Shown: piece after piece, positions 7,533 to 16,389 of the stretch
Numbering within the stretch: the first letter of the stretch is position 1
Layout: every line of letters begins with the position of its first letter
From: Rhizobium tropici CIAT 899
Lineage (GTDB): Bacteria; Pseudomonadota; Alphaproteobacteria; Rhizobiales; Rhizobiaceae
Length of the DNA: 64,000 nucleotides
Assembly (NCBI RefSeq): GCF_000330885.1
Contig: NC_020059.1
Location: forward strand, 1,663,001 to 1,727,000
Direction of reading: 5' to 3'
Notes under the pieces: generated by a model
Told to the model about the DNA's origin: nothing
What the model saw: the letters and a program-made list of their open reading frames with translations, nothing else
The model's database searches: none
Made by a program: the position numbers and the translations under genes

Positions 7533-8285
7533 ATGGGAAGTCTTATCAACCAGCCCATATTGGCGCTGGATTTTTTGGCGTGCCCAAAAGCCATCTATGA
7601 CGTGGTCGGCGCTGGTATCGACGGAGGCCGCAACAGCGTCGGTGAAAGCCAGAACATAGAAATGAGCGGAGGCGGCATCGTGACCGCCTCGCTCGAAGAC
7701 TGCAAGATCGTCAGCCGGGAGCAGCTTCGCTACATCAACAAGCTGGGCGCGCGCCTAAACGGCGGTTTTCGCTACATTGTGGTGCCGATCCCAACTGACT
7801 GGTTTGGGCCATTCCCCACCGTTGGCAATTTGCCGACGCCAATCATGCGCGGCATTCCTCATTCTGACGGCTCGCTCTTCTCTGACGGCTCTGGCTACAG
7901 CCAAGCGACGGTTTGGGGCAAGTTTCTCGCTGATGCTGCACTGAACGCAGGTCAGGTTACCGTTCGCGTTTATGGCGCGACACGCGATATCGATGGCGAC
8001 TGGTTTTCAGTTAAACATGCCGCCAAAGGCTGGCGCGCTTATCGAGACTGGGAAACGTCCAAGATTGGAAGCGGGACGGAAACTGTCAGCGGCGCCAGCG
8101 TCGCCTACAATGATTTTCAATTGTCAATCCAGCCGCCATTACGGCAGGCCGTACCGGCAGGCACTCGCATCGAGTACGCCAGGCCGCGCTTCGTTGCGAA
8201 GTTCAAGACGGACTTCACTCTGCCCCTCACCATAGAGGCGTTCTTCGTCACCGAACAGACGATCCAATTTTCTGAGGCGTTCTAG
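7533..8285 (+). CDS. Distal tail protein candidate, unknown family
   Basis: The 250-residue protein directly follows the tape measure, the position of distal tail (Dit-like) or hub proteins. It is rich in beta strands and aromatic residues (FRYIVVPIPTDWFGPFPTVG; DWFSVKHAAKGWRAYRDWE) and lacks enzyme motifs. I do not recognise the family; it is not the GTA DUF2460 protein that often sits here. A structural role at the tail end is inferred from gene order. Confidence 0.65.
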   Translation: MGSLINQPILALDFLACPKAIYDVVGAGIDGGRNSVGESQNIEMSGGGIVTASLEDCKIVSREQLRYINKLGARLNGGFRYIVVPIPTDWFGPFPTVGNLPTPIMRGIPHSDGSLFSDGSGYSQATVWGKFLADAALNAGQVTVRVYGATRDIDGDWFSVKHAAKGWRAYRDWETSKIGSGTETVSGASVAYNDFQLSIQPPLRQAVPAGTRIEYARPRFVAKFKTDFTLPLTIEAFFVTEQTIQFSEAF

Positions 8286-8310
8286 CGCTTTTGCAACAAA
8301 TTCATTCATG

Positions 8311-8336
8311 AAGGCTCGCTCGCGCGGGCCTTTTCA
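8311..8336 (+). terminator. Hairpin between tail hub genes
   Basis: A 9-bp stem (8311-8319 with 8324-8332, one T-G pair) and TCGC loop, followed by TTTT. It shares the core GCTCGCGCGGG with the hairpin at 4089. It precedes the ribosome site of the gene at 8352. Confidence 0.65.
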
Positions 8337-8351
8337 GTTTCTGGAGGCTCG

Positions 8352-8951
8352 ATGGCCTGGATACCGGACTCTGTCATCGCAGCCATGCGAGGCAGCTATC
8401 AGCTAGGCATCTTCCTTCGTGTCGATACAGATCCTGCGCTGCACATCTGGTTCGGCGTCAACGATATGCCAGCCAGAATGGACAGCATAGATCCGGATGG
8501 CACCGTCTACATGGGCGGTGGCCGCTTGATCGGCATTCCTTCGCTCGAGGTGCTTGTGAACGGAACGGCCGACAGCGTGGATTTCACGCTGAGCGGCATT
8601 GATCCGGCGACAGCAGCCAAAGCGATCGACAGCTTGCCGCCGGTGCGTGGCGCCGTCGTACAAATCGGCATTATGACGCTTGATGACTATTATCAGCCGA
8701 TGGGGCCGATTGTGCCCATATGGCGCGGCACCGCGTCTCACGTCAGCGAGGCAAGCGAGGCTGTGGGCAGCGAGGATCAGCCGTCGCTAACGCTGAGCCT
8801 TTCCGCCGTCACCGGCAGTGTAACGCGCTCGCGCGCCGTTCATTCCCTTTGGTCTGATGCTCAGCAGAAAGCGATCTCGCCGACTGACGACTTCTGCAAG
8901 CAGGTCCAGCGCCTGAGCCGCGGCATTGCGCCGGTTTGGCCGAACTACTGA
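8352..8951 (+). CDS. Tail hub-like protein, unknown family
   Basis: A 199-residue protein starting at ATG with TGGAGG upstream. Its N-terminus, MAWIPDSVIAAMRGSYQLGI, and the pattern of beta strands recall the first half of DUF2163-like tail proteins, but the match is not firm. It is followed by a DUF6950-type peptidase and a tip protein, the order seen in many alphaproteobacterial siphophages. No catalytic residues are evident. A hub or baseplate role is inferred. Confidence 0.65.
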   Translation: MAWIPDSVIAAMRGSYQLGIFLRVDTDPALHIWFGVNDMPARMDSIDPDGTVYMGGGRLIGIPSLEVLVNGTADSVDFTLSGIDPATAAKAIDSLPPVRGAVVQIGIMTLDDYYQPMGPIVPIWRGTASHVSEASEAVGSEDQPSLTLSLSAVTGSVTRSRAVHSLWSDAQQKAISPTDDFCKQVQRLSRGIAPVWPNY

Positions 8952-8958
8952 GGCATCC

Positions 8959-9366
8959 ATGAAATTGCGAGATTGGCTTGAGCTACCGCACCGCTTCAGG
9001 TGGGGCGGCCGGAGCGGCGACGACTGCCTGATGTTTTGCGCTTCGTGGGTGTGGCACGTAACCGGCCGAGATCCTGTCGAGGAGTTCCGCGGAACCTATT
9101 CGTCTGAAGACGAAGCGAGAGAAATCTTGACCGCCCATGGCGGCATGATCGCCCTCGTCGACGCCGTAGCGATGAAGGCAGGAATCAGAAGAACCGACGA
9201 CCCACAAACCGGCGATATCGGCATCATTCGAGCTCCATCATGGCTTGGCGGCAAGCTTACTGAAATAGGCGCCATCAAGTTCGGCCCTGTTTGGGCATGT
9301 CTCGGCCCGGCAGGCGTCGTGGGCAAGAAGGCGGAGTGCCTAGCCGCTTGGTCGGTGCCTCAATGA
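8959..9366 (+). CDS. DUF6950-type tail tip cysteine peptidase
   Basis: The 135-residue protein begins MKLRDWLELPHRFRWGGRSG and has DDCLMFCASWVWHVTG, the cysteine-containing helix of DUF6950 proteins, which are relatives of NlpC/P60 peptidases. The GDIGIIRAPSW segment later corresponds to the usual strand after the catalytic core. Such proteins sit in tail tips and cut cell-wall peptides during infection. ATG 8959 is preferred to the longer reading that overlaps the previous gene. Its stop overlaps the next start as ATGA. Confidence 0.78.
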   Translation: MKLRDWLELPHRFRWGGRSGDDCLMFCASWVWHVTGRDPVEEFRGTYSSEDEAREILTAHGGMIALVDAVAMKAGIRRTDDPQTGDIGIIRAPSWLGGKLTEIGAIKFGPVWACLGPAGVVGKKAECLAAWSVPQ

Positions 9367-11549
9367 GCATGCACCACCAGCGTATGCTTGTGCGATACGG
9401 CCTTTCGAGCTGTACATCGCTTTATAGCCAGGTCGTCTTCGACCCAATTTTCACACCCCTTTTTACGGCGGTGTTTTCGAGCCTTGGCCTGACGGTCGGC
9501 ACAGGCCTCACGACCGCAGTAACGATCTCGTCTGCTATCGCAACGACTGCGCTCGCGGTCGGCATTCAGGCGCTGATGGCGCCGAAACCGCCAGATCCGG
9601 AGAGTGGCCGCGTCCCGAAGGTTCAGAGCACGCCTTTCCGCATTTGGTCGATAGGCCGCAATCGTCTCGCCGGCGCGTACATGCTGTGGGAGGCAAGCGG
9701 CGATTATCTCTATGCGGTCCAGGCGCTCGTGGGCCATCGCGTGAAGTCGATCAATCGCTATTGGCTGCATGATGACGAAGTCTTTCTCGACGCCAACGGC
9801 TACACGACGAATGACGACAATGGCAGGTATGGCAACAACGTCCGACTTCTGACGCGCATCGGACTGTCCACTGAGACGGCGTACGCGCCATTGGTTGCGA
9901 AGCTCACCTCTGCGGGAGTTTGGACGAACAATCATCGTGGAGACCAGCAAGCCTCTATTGCGATGATCGCCGAGTCTACTGCGGCAAAAAACCAAAATAA
10001 GCGCTTCCCATATGGTGCCCCGCAAGTGTCGGCGGAAGTCGATGGAGCTCTCTGCTGGGATTTTAGAGATTCATCGCAAAGCCCAACAGACCCGAATACT
10101 TGGACCTGGACACGCAATCCAGTCATTCAGCTTTGCTGGCATGAGTGCTTCAATGAGTTCGGCAATCGCCGCGACTATCGATCGGCGATTCTGCCAGTCA
10201 TCGATATGTGGACCGAAGAGGCGAACATTTGTGACGAGGATATTCCTCGCGCCGCTGGCGGCACTGAAAAGCGATATGAGTGCTCCGGCTGGGATACCAC
10301 GGAAAACGGTCCAAAGGTCGGCACTAACGCCATCTTGGCGGCCTGCGACGGGTGGATGTGCGAAAGGGGTGACGGTGCCCTGCTGCTCACCGTTGGCAAG
10401 TTTCGCGAGAGCCGTGTCGAGACGCTAGCTGACGTCGATCTTGTCGGGCACCAAATTCAATATGACGTCCTCTTTGAGGAGGAGTGCAACCGCCTAGTCC
10501 CTAAATTCACCTATCCTGATACCGGCTATTCGTCCTGCGACACAGATTTCTTCGAAGATGCAGCAGCGCAGCTAACCGCTGGCCGTGTTTTGTCACAGGA
10601 CGGTGACTATCGCTACTGCCAGCAATGGCGGCAAGCGAGGCGCCTTGGCATTCGCGACTGGCGACGGTTGCAGCAGAAGGTCAAGGGCACTCTCGATGTT
10701 CGTTTTTCTGGGCTAAATGCGATCTATAGCCGCTGGGTAAGGCTGGCAACACCAATTCGCCTGCCGAGGCTTGATGGGAAGGTTATAGAAAATCGCCGTT
10801 CCACGCTTGCGATCACCCGCGGCGGCTTCACGATGGAGATTATTCAGCATCCCGACAACATAGACGACTGGAACCCCGTGACAGACGAGGGGCAGCAGCC
10901 GCCGGTTCCCAATACGCTCGGCACTGCTGAGATCCCGCCTGGCATCATCAACACGGTAGAGGCAAAGGCAAACGGCGGCTCGGTCTATCTTCGGGTTCTG
11001 ATTGTTGATCCAGAATCCGAAAGCCTTACGCCGGTCGTTTTCTATCGCTTGCGTGATACCGGCGGCGGATCGCCAGGGACGTGGATTGAGCAACAGTTTC
11101 CCGATGTGACGCCATCTGGCGGCTTTATCGAGCTCAACACGGGCGCCGTTCCTGTAGATGTCGATCTAGATGTGCAGGTAGGCTACATTGGGTCCAACGG
11201 CTCATATGGCCCGCGGTCACCGACCGAAGAAGTGCACACCACAGCAGATCCAACACCGCCAGGCCCCGTTATTGGGGTCACAGCAACCGGTGCAGTAGGG
11301 CAAGCAACATTCAACTGGACGGCGCCGAACAGCTCAAATTATGCGGGCGCGCGCCTCTATTGGAACACATCCAACAATTTCGCCACGGCAACGATTGTTA
11401 GCCCTCCAGAGTATGGGGCTCCCAGCACCCCTGATAGTCGTATCGTGACTGGTATTAGTGCCGGTACACGCTACGGGTGGGTAGTTTCCATAAATCGATC
11501 TGGCATTGAGGGCACCTCAGTGCCCACTGGCGCCTTCACGGTCAGCTAA
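9363..11549 (+). CDS. Tail tip protein (J-like) with C-terminal fibronectin type III domain
   Basis: The 728-residue protein starts at ATG 9363, overlapping the previous stop by four bases; an in-frame GTG further upstream would run through the peptidase gene. The N-terminus has a long hydrophobic stretch (about residues 32-66). The middle has many aromatic and cysteine residues (IQLCWHECFNEFGNRRDY; ERGDGALLLTVGKF), as in phage tail-tip hub proteins. From about residue 630 comes a fibronectin III-like domain (GPVIGVTATGAVGQATFNW, ending YGWVVSINRSG). It probably forms the tail tip and contacts the host surface. Confidence 0.78.
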   Translation: MSMHHQRMLVRYGLSSCTSLYSQVVFDPIFTPLFTAVFSSLGLTVGTGLTTAVTISSAIATTALAVGIQALMAPKPPDPESGRVPKVQSTPFRIWSIGRNRLAGAYMLWEASGDYLYAVQALVGHRVKSINRYWLHDDEVFLDANGYTTNDDNGRYGNNVRLLTRIGLSTETAYAPLVAKLTSAGVWTNNHRGDQQASIAMIAESTAAKNQNKRFPYGAPQVSAEVDGALCWDFRDSSQSPTDPNTWTWTRNPVIQLCWHECFNEFGNRRDYRSAILPVIDMWTEEANICDEDIPRAAGGTEKRYECSGWDTTENGPKVGTNAILAACDGWMCERGDGALLLTVGKFRESRVETLADVDLVGHQIQYDVLFEEECNRLVPKFTYPDTGYSSCDTDFFEDAAAQLTAGRVLSQDGDYRYCQQWRQARRLGIRDWRRLQQKVKGTLDVRFSGLNAIYSRWVRLATPIRLPRLDGKVIENRRSTLAITRGGFTMEIIQHPDNIDDWNPVTDEGQQPPVPNTLGTAEIPPGIINTVEAKANGGSVYLRVLIVDPESESLTPVVFYRLRDTGGGSPGTWIEQQFPDVTPSGGFIELNTGAVPVDVDLDVQVGYIGSNGSYGPRSPTEEVHTTADPTPPGPVIGVTATGAVGQATFNWTAPNSSNYAGARLYWNTSNNFATATIVSPPEYGAPSTPDSRIVTGISAGTRYGWVVSINRSGIEGTSVPTGAFTVS

Positions 11550-11550
11550 C

Positions 11551-11573
11551 GCCTGCGTCAAGCGGGCTTTTTC
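11551..11573 (+). terminator. Terminator-like hairpin before the tailspike
   Basis: GCCTGC and GCGGGC form a 6-bp stem (one T-G pair) around GTCAA, followed by TTTTTC. It lies directly after the tip protein stop and before the tailspike ribosome site. Confidence 0.6.
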
Positions 11574-11585
11574 TTAGGAAATTCA

Positions 11586-13721
11586 ATGACGTTCTCCCCA
11601 AACGCCGAGACTGTTTATGCGGACGGCCCATACACCGATCCATACGATCCGTCTAAACCAGAAATTCGCGCGCTGTTGACGCAGTATGAAAACGCTATCG
11701 AAGCATACTCGTCGGGCGCAGGGTCAATTGCCAAGGATACACGCGGAAATCTTTATGCCGACGTCGCGCACGACTCAGACGTTACTGCCTGGGTCTATGC
11801 CGACGCAAACACTGCGAACAACGGCGTTTATCGGAAGATCGGCGCGTCTGGATCTGGATCGTGGTCTCTCATTCTACCGCTTCCGTACTCGTTCATCATA
11901 GCTACTGATTACGGTGCGGGCACCGCAAACGCTATAAAGGCGTCAACGACGGTACCAGTCTCGGAATCGGCTCTCATATGGTTTCAGATTTTCCGCACGA
12001 ACGACTCGTCGCCGGTCACTATCTCGTTCAACGGCGACGCACCTCTCACGATCAAGACCAATGCCGGCAATGATCCAGCGGCCGGCGGTCTAGCCCAGGG
12101 CATGATCCTTTTCGGCGTAAAAAGCGGCGCGACTTTCCGGCTTCTGAACGATCAAGTTTCTACTGCGATCGTTGCAGCAGCTGAAGCGGCCCAGGCGGCA
12201 GCTGAAGCTGCTCGCGATGCTGCTCTTAGTGCGGTCCCGAATGTCTTTGCTCTCACCCGCACAGCGCTAAAGGCCCTCAACACGGCGACAATCACCAGCG
12301 CCTTCCTTAAAGAATCCGGTCGAGAAGGTCAGTTTGTTTGGCGATCTGGCGACTATAGCGCGAAGATCTCCGCGGATTCCGCCGAGGGCCTATTTATCAA
12401 AGCCAACGCGATTGCTTCCACCGTAGGGGCGTGGGTACGGGTCTATGACGGCGATATCCAGGCAACATGGTTCGGCGCCAAAGCCGACGATGCTACTGAT
12501 AATGCGTCGATACTAAATGTTGCCATTGCTTCCTGCATGGCGCTCGGCCTACGCGTCCTCAAGCTGCCGCCCGGCGTTCTGCGGTTCGGGTCGACCATCA
12601 ATTTCTCCAGCAGCTATTTTGCCATTCGCGGTGCGGGCATAGGCGCAACGACCCTACGCAGGACATTTGCGGATGGCACGGCAATCTACTGCGCTGTTGC
12701 TGCCCCAAATCCCATTCAGAGCATAGCGCTGTCAGATTTTTCAATGGATACGACGGTGCGGGTCACCAACGGTTCCATGATCTATGTGGAATCGGGCGTT
12801 GGCGTATGGCTCGACAACCTGAACATCGCCGGCGGCTTCTGGCAAATAGGCCTTGGCGGATGCTTTGATGTCCATCTGACAAATATCAGTGGCGTATTCG
12901 GCGAGACGAATGATACCGGGGAGGTCGGCCTTGTCGTGACCACTCGGAACGCATCGTATGGCGGCAATTATGGCGGAAACATTTTCGTTGATGGCTGCAG
13001 CTTCCGAACGGCGTTCGGAAATGGCGGTGGCGGCGCGGGTGGGAGATACGGCATCGAAGTGGTTGCCGTAGATGGTCTGTTCGTTTCGAACTCGTATTTC
13101 GGCTATTTCAAGGTCTCAGCAGCCTATATCTTTAACACGCTGGCGACCGTATACGTAGCCGGAATCAAGTTTAGCAACTGCTGGTTCGATTGCTACGAAG
13201 GGAACGGCGTTACTCTCGACGGTGGAGTGAGCTCGAATTTCTCCGATATTGAATTCGTGGGATGCTCGTTCCTTGGCGGGGCTAATGCCCAGTACAATTT
13301 CCGCAGCGCAGGAAATCCTTCCTCGGTACGATTGCAAGGGTGCCATTTCGCAGCTGTCAATGGCGACAATATTCGCATCGACACCACAGGACTTGGGTTC
13401 TGTGTCACGGGAAATACTCTTTTTGCCGCGGATATGGACAATACTTCCGGTGGCGACGGGATCGTCATCAACTCGGGGTCCGACTTCACCATCTGTGACA
13501 ACGTGATAAATGGCAACAACACATCAGACAATGGTATTCGACTGCTGACCGGCACCCGCGCGGTTGTATCGAACAATAGAATTCGCAATTGTATCAATGG
13601 GATATCAATCGCCGCAGCGTTTAACTATTACTCGGTGATCGGGAATATTACAGTAGACAACTCCGGAACAGGAATCGCTGATTTGGGTGGCCCTAACAAG
13701 GCCGTTGCGAATAACGTCTAG
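11586..13721 (+). CDS. Tailspike with right-handed beta-helix (pectate-lyase-like) domain
   Basis: The 711-residue protein has an N-terminal virion-binding part (residues 1-290) with a short coiled Ala-rich helix (AAAEAAQAAAEAARDAAL, about 198-215). It then enters a pectate-lyase-3-like domain at ATWFGAKADDATDNASILN, a very common start for phage polysaccharide depolymerases. After that come repeated Gly/Asn-rich coils such as FTICDNVINGNNTSDNGIRL, typical of beta-helix rungs. It probably binds or degrades a Rhizobium surface polysaccharide. Base composition is somewhat lower in GC than the host genes. Confidence 0.8.
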   Translation: MTFSPNAETVYADGPYTDPYDPSKPEIRALLTQYENAIEAYSSGAGSIAKDTRGNLYADVAHDSDVTAWVYADANTANNGVYRKIGASGSGSWSLILPLPYSFIIATDYGAGTANAIKASTTVPVSESALIWFQIFRTNDSSPVTISFNGDAPLTIKTNAGNDPAAGGLAQGMILFGVKSGATFRLLNDQVSTAIVAAAEAAQAAAEAARDAALSAVPNVFALTRTALKALNTATITSAFLKESGREGQFVWRSGDYSAKISADSAEGLFIKANAIASTVGAWVRVYDGDIQATWFGAKADDATDNASILNVAIASCMALGLRVLKLPPGVLRFGSTINFSSSYFAIRGAGIGATTLRRTFADGTAIYCAVAAPNPIQSIALSDFSMDTTVRVTNGSMIYVESGVGVWLDNLNIAGGFWQIGLGGCFDVHLTNISGVFGETNDTGEVGLVVTTRNASYGGNYGGNIFVDGCSFRTAFGNGGGGAGGRYGIEVVAVDGLFVSNSYFGYFKVSAAYIFNTLATVYVAGIKFSNCWFDCYEGNGVTLDGGVSSNFSDIEFVGCSFLGGANAQYNFRSAGNPSSVRLQGCHFAAVNGDNIRIDTTGLGFCVTGNTLFAADMDNTSGGDGIVINSGSDFTICDNVINGNNTSDNGIRLLTGTRAVVSNNRIRNCINGISIAAAFNYYSVIGNITVDNSGTGIADLGGPNKAVANNV

Positions 13722-13773
13722 CGTCGCAAACCGACGAGCCGTTAGCCGAAATGCAACTTATGTTTGATTAAGT

Positions 13774-13799
13774 CTGCCCTCGACAAAATGCGAGGGCAG
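13774..13799 (+). promoter_or_regulatory. 9-bp hairpin overlapping the ribosome site of the OLD-like gene
   Basis: CTGCCCTCG (13774-13782) pairs perfectly with CGAGGGCAG (13791-13799). The 3' arm contains the GAGGG that would serve GTG 13803. If formed, the stem would hide the ribosome site, so it may restrict translation as well as mark a module junction. Confidence 0.5.
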
Positions 13800-13802
13800 C
13801 TG

Positions 13803-15530
13803 GTGAGAATTAGATCAGTAAAATTTAACAACCACCCTGTTCTAGGGGACCTCAACCTCGATTTTACCGATCCGGTATCACGTCAGGCCGCTGATACTGT
13901 GATAATTGCCGGAGAAAACGGCTGCGGCAAGACTGCCATTCTTCATTCGATATTGATGTTGATAAGCGGCGGGTCCGAGCGTAGCAAGGATCTAAATTAC
14001 GAGGCGAGTTTGGAGCTCACCGGCGAAGATCGAAGAAGATTTGCCGATTATTTCGACGCACCAAACTTCAATCAAAAGGTAGTGACCGTGCGGTCCCCCG
14101 CATCTTGGTCTCCTGGCCAGGGCACGGTCGAGTTTGCTGCCGATACCGGCGAAACGATATCGCGAAAATTCCCCGATGGTAACGCACAAGCGCGAGGTAA
14201 CTTGCATCCCTTTAGGGCGTTCTTTGATGAAGTCGGGATAGGGCACGGGAACGTAGCCGTGTCGCAGGTTAGCGTAACAGAGTTAGACTCGAGGCCGATT
14301 CAGAGGAGCGGAGTGGCAGCGCTTGCGCAACAGATAGGCCAATTGCTAGTCGATGTTAGGCACGCCGATAATGAAGATGCAGCCGTCTGGGCCGAAAACA
14401 ATCCAGATCAGCCTGTCCCACTTGACGTTCGCCGAAAGAGAATATCGCGCTTCGACGACGCGCTGAGCCAGATGCTATCTCATGTGCGTTTTCATTCTAT
14501 CGAGCGCATTGTCGTCGACCATATTAATCCCAGATTTCAGATTAAATTCAAAAAAGGCGACAAACTTATCGAGCTGAATGATCTTAGCGCTGGTGAAAAA
14601 CAAATCATACTGAGGAGCAGCTTCCTTCTTCAACATCAAGGCTCCTTGAGTGGCGCTATTGTGTTGGTCGATGAACCGGAACTGGGCTTGCACCCAAACT
14701 GGCAAGCACGAATTCTCGGCTTTTATCGAAAGCTGATTCCCGACGAAAAGCGTGAGACCACGCAATTTATTGTTGCGACGCATTCGCCGTTTGTCGTCCA
14801 CGATGCCAAGGCTACGAAGGTGATCATTCTTCAGCGCAGTTTGGATACTGGGGCACTATCGGTGCTGGAAGAACCTTCATATCCCAGCACCGGGCAGGAA
14901 CGCGTAGTTTCAGCATTTGATGTATCTCACATACTGCAAGCTTCGCAGAAAGATATCATTGTGCTTGTGGAGGGTGAGACTGATAAGCGAATCTTGGACA
15001 TTGCTTGGCAAAAGATTCATCCGGGGCAGGTTTGCCCGTACGATTTTCGTAATGCGCTCAATTTTCACAACATAAGATCGTCGCTCAGCGAAAAAGAAAC
15101 GTTCAAAAAAGATCCGTCAAAGAAGATCGTCGGGATATTTGATTTTGATAGTGCCTACGATGCCTGGAATGGCCTCTGGGATAAAAATACAGTCATTCAG
15201 GCTCAGGAAGCGGCTGGCCTTGTGAAAAAGCACCTGCAGTTCGCTGGTTGGGCAATATTGCTTCCAATTCCATCATTTCGAGAAACGCAAGCTGGTCAAA
15301 AATACGGCGGCAAGTCTGCGCTTTCTATTGAATTGCTTTTCCGCGAAGCCGAAGAATACCCGCACCTCACCACGATGAAAGAGGTTCTCGGTGGCGCGAT
15401 GGTGCCTATGGTCAATGATGGCAAGAAAGTCGAATTCAGTAAACATGTTGCGAGCCTGCCACCGGAGAGCTTCGACGCGTTTATCCCGTTATTTGATCGC
15501 CTAAAAGAGGTGCTGGATCACCAGATATAG
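13803..15530 (+). CDS. OLD-like ATPase with C-terminal TOPRIM-type nuclease domain
   Basis: With GTG 13803 the protein has 575 residues and begins MRIRSVKFNNHPVLGDL, the usual start of this ATPase class; in-frame TTG 13764 and ATG 13788 are alternatives but lie in or before a hairpin. Walker A GENGCGKT is at residues 37-44, the ABC-type signature LSAGEKQ lies before Walker B VLVDEPELGLHP (D at 290), and ATHSPFVV is the H-loop. A TOPRIM-like domain follows: VEGETDKRIL with Glu 390 and FDFD with Asp 447. This is the single-gene OLD layout known from phage P2 old, which blocks other phages. It interrupts the late operon between tailspike and holin, so it is probable cargo for superinfection exclusion. 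Function is inferred. Confidence 0.8.
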   Translation: MRIRSVKFNNHPVLGDLNLDFTDPVSRQAADTVIIAGENGCGKTAILHSILMLISGGSERSKDLNYEASLELTGEDRRRFADYFDAPNFNQKVVTVRSPASWSPGQGTVEFAADTGETISRKFPDGNAQARGNLHPFRAFFDEVGIGHGNVAVSQVSVTELDSRPIQRSGVAALAQQIGQLLVDVRHADNEDAAVWAENNPDQPVPLDVRRKRISRFDDALSQMLSHVRFHSIERIVVDHINPRFQIKFKKGDKLIELNDLSAGEKQIILRSSFLLQHQGSLSGAIVLVDEPELGLHPNWQARILGFYRKLIPDEKRETTQFIVATHSPFVVHDAKATKVIILQRSLDTGALSVLEEPSYPSTGQERVVSAFDVSHILQASQKDIIVLVEGETDKRILDIAWQKIHPGQVCPYDFRNALNFHNIRSSLSEKETFKKDPSKKIVGIFDFDSAYDAWNGLWDKNTVIQAQEAAGLVKKHLQFAGWAILLPIPSFRETQAGQKYGGKSALSIELLFREAEEYPHLTTMKEVLGGAMVPMVNDGKKVEFSKHVASLPPESFDAFIPLFDRLKEVLDHQI

Positions 15531-15561
15531 CGGCATCAAGTCATATGGCATAAGGTAACGA

Positions 15562-15594
15562 GAAGGCCCGTTACAGCGGGCCTCTTATTTTTTC
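15562..15594 (+). terminator. Rho-independent terminator after the OLD-like gene
   Basis: AGGCCCG (15564-15570) pairs with CGGGCCT (15577-15583) around TTACAG, and a T-rich tail (TTATTTTTTC) follows. It separates the cargo gene from the lysis cassette. Confidence 0.75.
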
Positions 15595-15605
15595 AAGGAC
15601 ATCTC

Positions 15606-15812
15606 ATGAAACCGAAACTCGTACCCAAGCCGGGGCGGGCGCTTTGGCGCGCCTATTCGATGTGGCCAGTCTATCTCGCCGGCGCCCTTGGCGTCATCCC
15701 ATACATCGTTCCGTACCTTGACGGCGTTATTCCGAGGTGGCTGTCAATCGCCATTCTCTTGCTGTCGCCTCTGGGGCGAATCATTGATCAGGGAGACATA
15801 GATGCCGATTAA
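15606..15812 (+). CDS. Holin candidate, small membrane protein
   Basis: The 68-residue protein has a basic N-terminus (KPKLVPKPGRALWR), and two hydrophobic stretches (about residues 18-36 and 42-58) separated by a short loop with Pro and Asp. This, and its place directly before an endolysin that it overlaps by 11 bases, fits a small class II-type holin. The style resembles rhizobial phage DUF7940-like proteins. A membrane-pore role in lysis is inferred. Confidence 0.68.
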   Translation: MKPKLVPKPGRALWRAYSMWPVYLAGALGVIPYIVPYLDGVIPRWLSIAILLLSPLGRIIDQGDIDAD

Positions 15813-16389
15813 TCGGATTGTCGCGACGAAACGCGGCAACGCGCTGGTCGCTGGTGTTGTTGCAGCCGCTATCAGCGGCATGGTCGCCATATTTCCCGGC
15901 GAGCCACCAGTTCATGACGACACTGCGCTCGCCATCAAGATCCTGCAGCCGTGGGAGGGTAGAAGGCTCGTCGCCTACCTCGATACTCTCCCTACAAAAC
16001 CAGTCTGGACAATCTGCGATGGCGACACGGACAATGTTCGGAAGGGCATGATTGAAACCAACGCCGGCTGCGACACCCGTCTCGCCAAGAAGATGGAGAG
16101 GGATTATCGGCCGCATTTGGTGAAATGCATCGCAGATTGGGACAGCAAACCACTTAGCTGGCGCGGCTCGATGCTTACGCTTTCATGGAATATCGGTGTC
16201 GGAGCAACATGCAATTCGACGGCAGCGCGCCTTGGACGCGAAGGCAAATATCGCCAAAGCTGTGAAGCTGCAACAGCATTCAATAAGGCCGGCGGCCGCA
16301 CCCTCAAGGGTCTCGTAAATCGCCGCGAGATGGGTGATTCCCAGCGTGCCGGCGAGGCAGAGGTTTGTGTATCGGGGCTGTCGGCATGA
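15802..16389 (+). CDS. Endolysin, lysozyme family GH24, with N-terminal anchor
   Basis: The 195-residue protein has a GH24 catalytic arrangement: Glu in PWEGRRLVAYLDTL, then Asp eight or nine residues later, and the Thr of VWTICDGDT. C-terminal segments LTLSWNIGVGATCNST and LKGLVNRREMGDS are characteristic (the latter resembles the T4/P22 'RR..E' end). Residues 13-33 (NALVAGVVAAAISGMVAIF) form a weakly hydrophobic Ala/Gly-rich segment, as in signal-anchor-release endolysins. Such enzymes are exported by the host Sec system and released by the holin. ATG 15802 has GGGAG upstream. Confidence 0.87.
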   Translation: MPINRIVATKRGNALVAGVVAAAISGMVAIFPGEPPVHDDTALAIKILQPWEGRRLVAYLDTLPTKPVWTICDGDTDNVRKGMIETNAGCDTRLAKKMERDYRPHLVKCIADWDSKPLSWRGSMLTLSWNIGVGATCNSTAARLGREGKYRQSCEAATAFNKAGGRTLKGLVNRREMGDSQRAGEAEVCVSGLSA

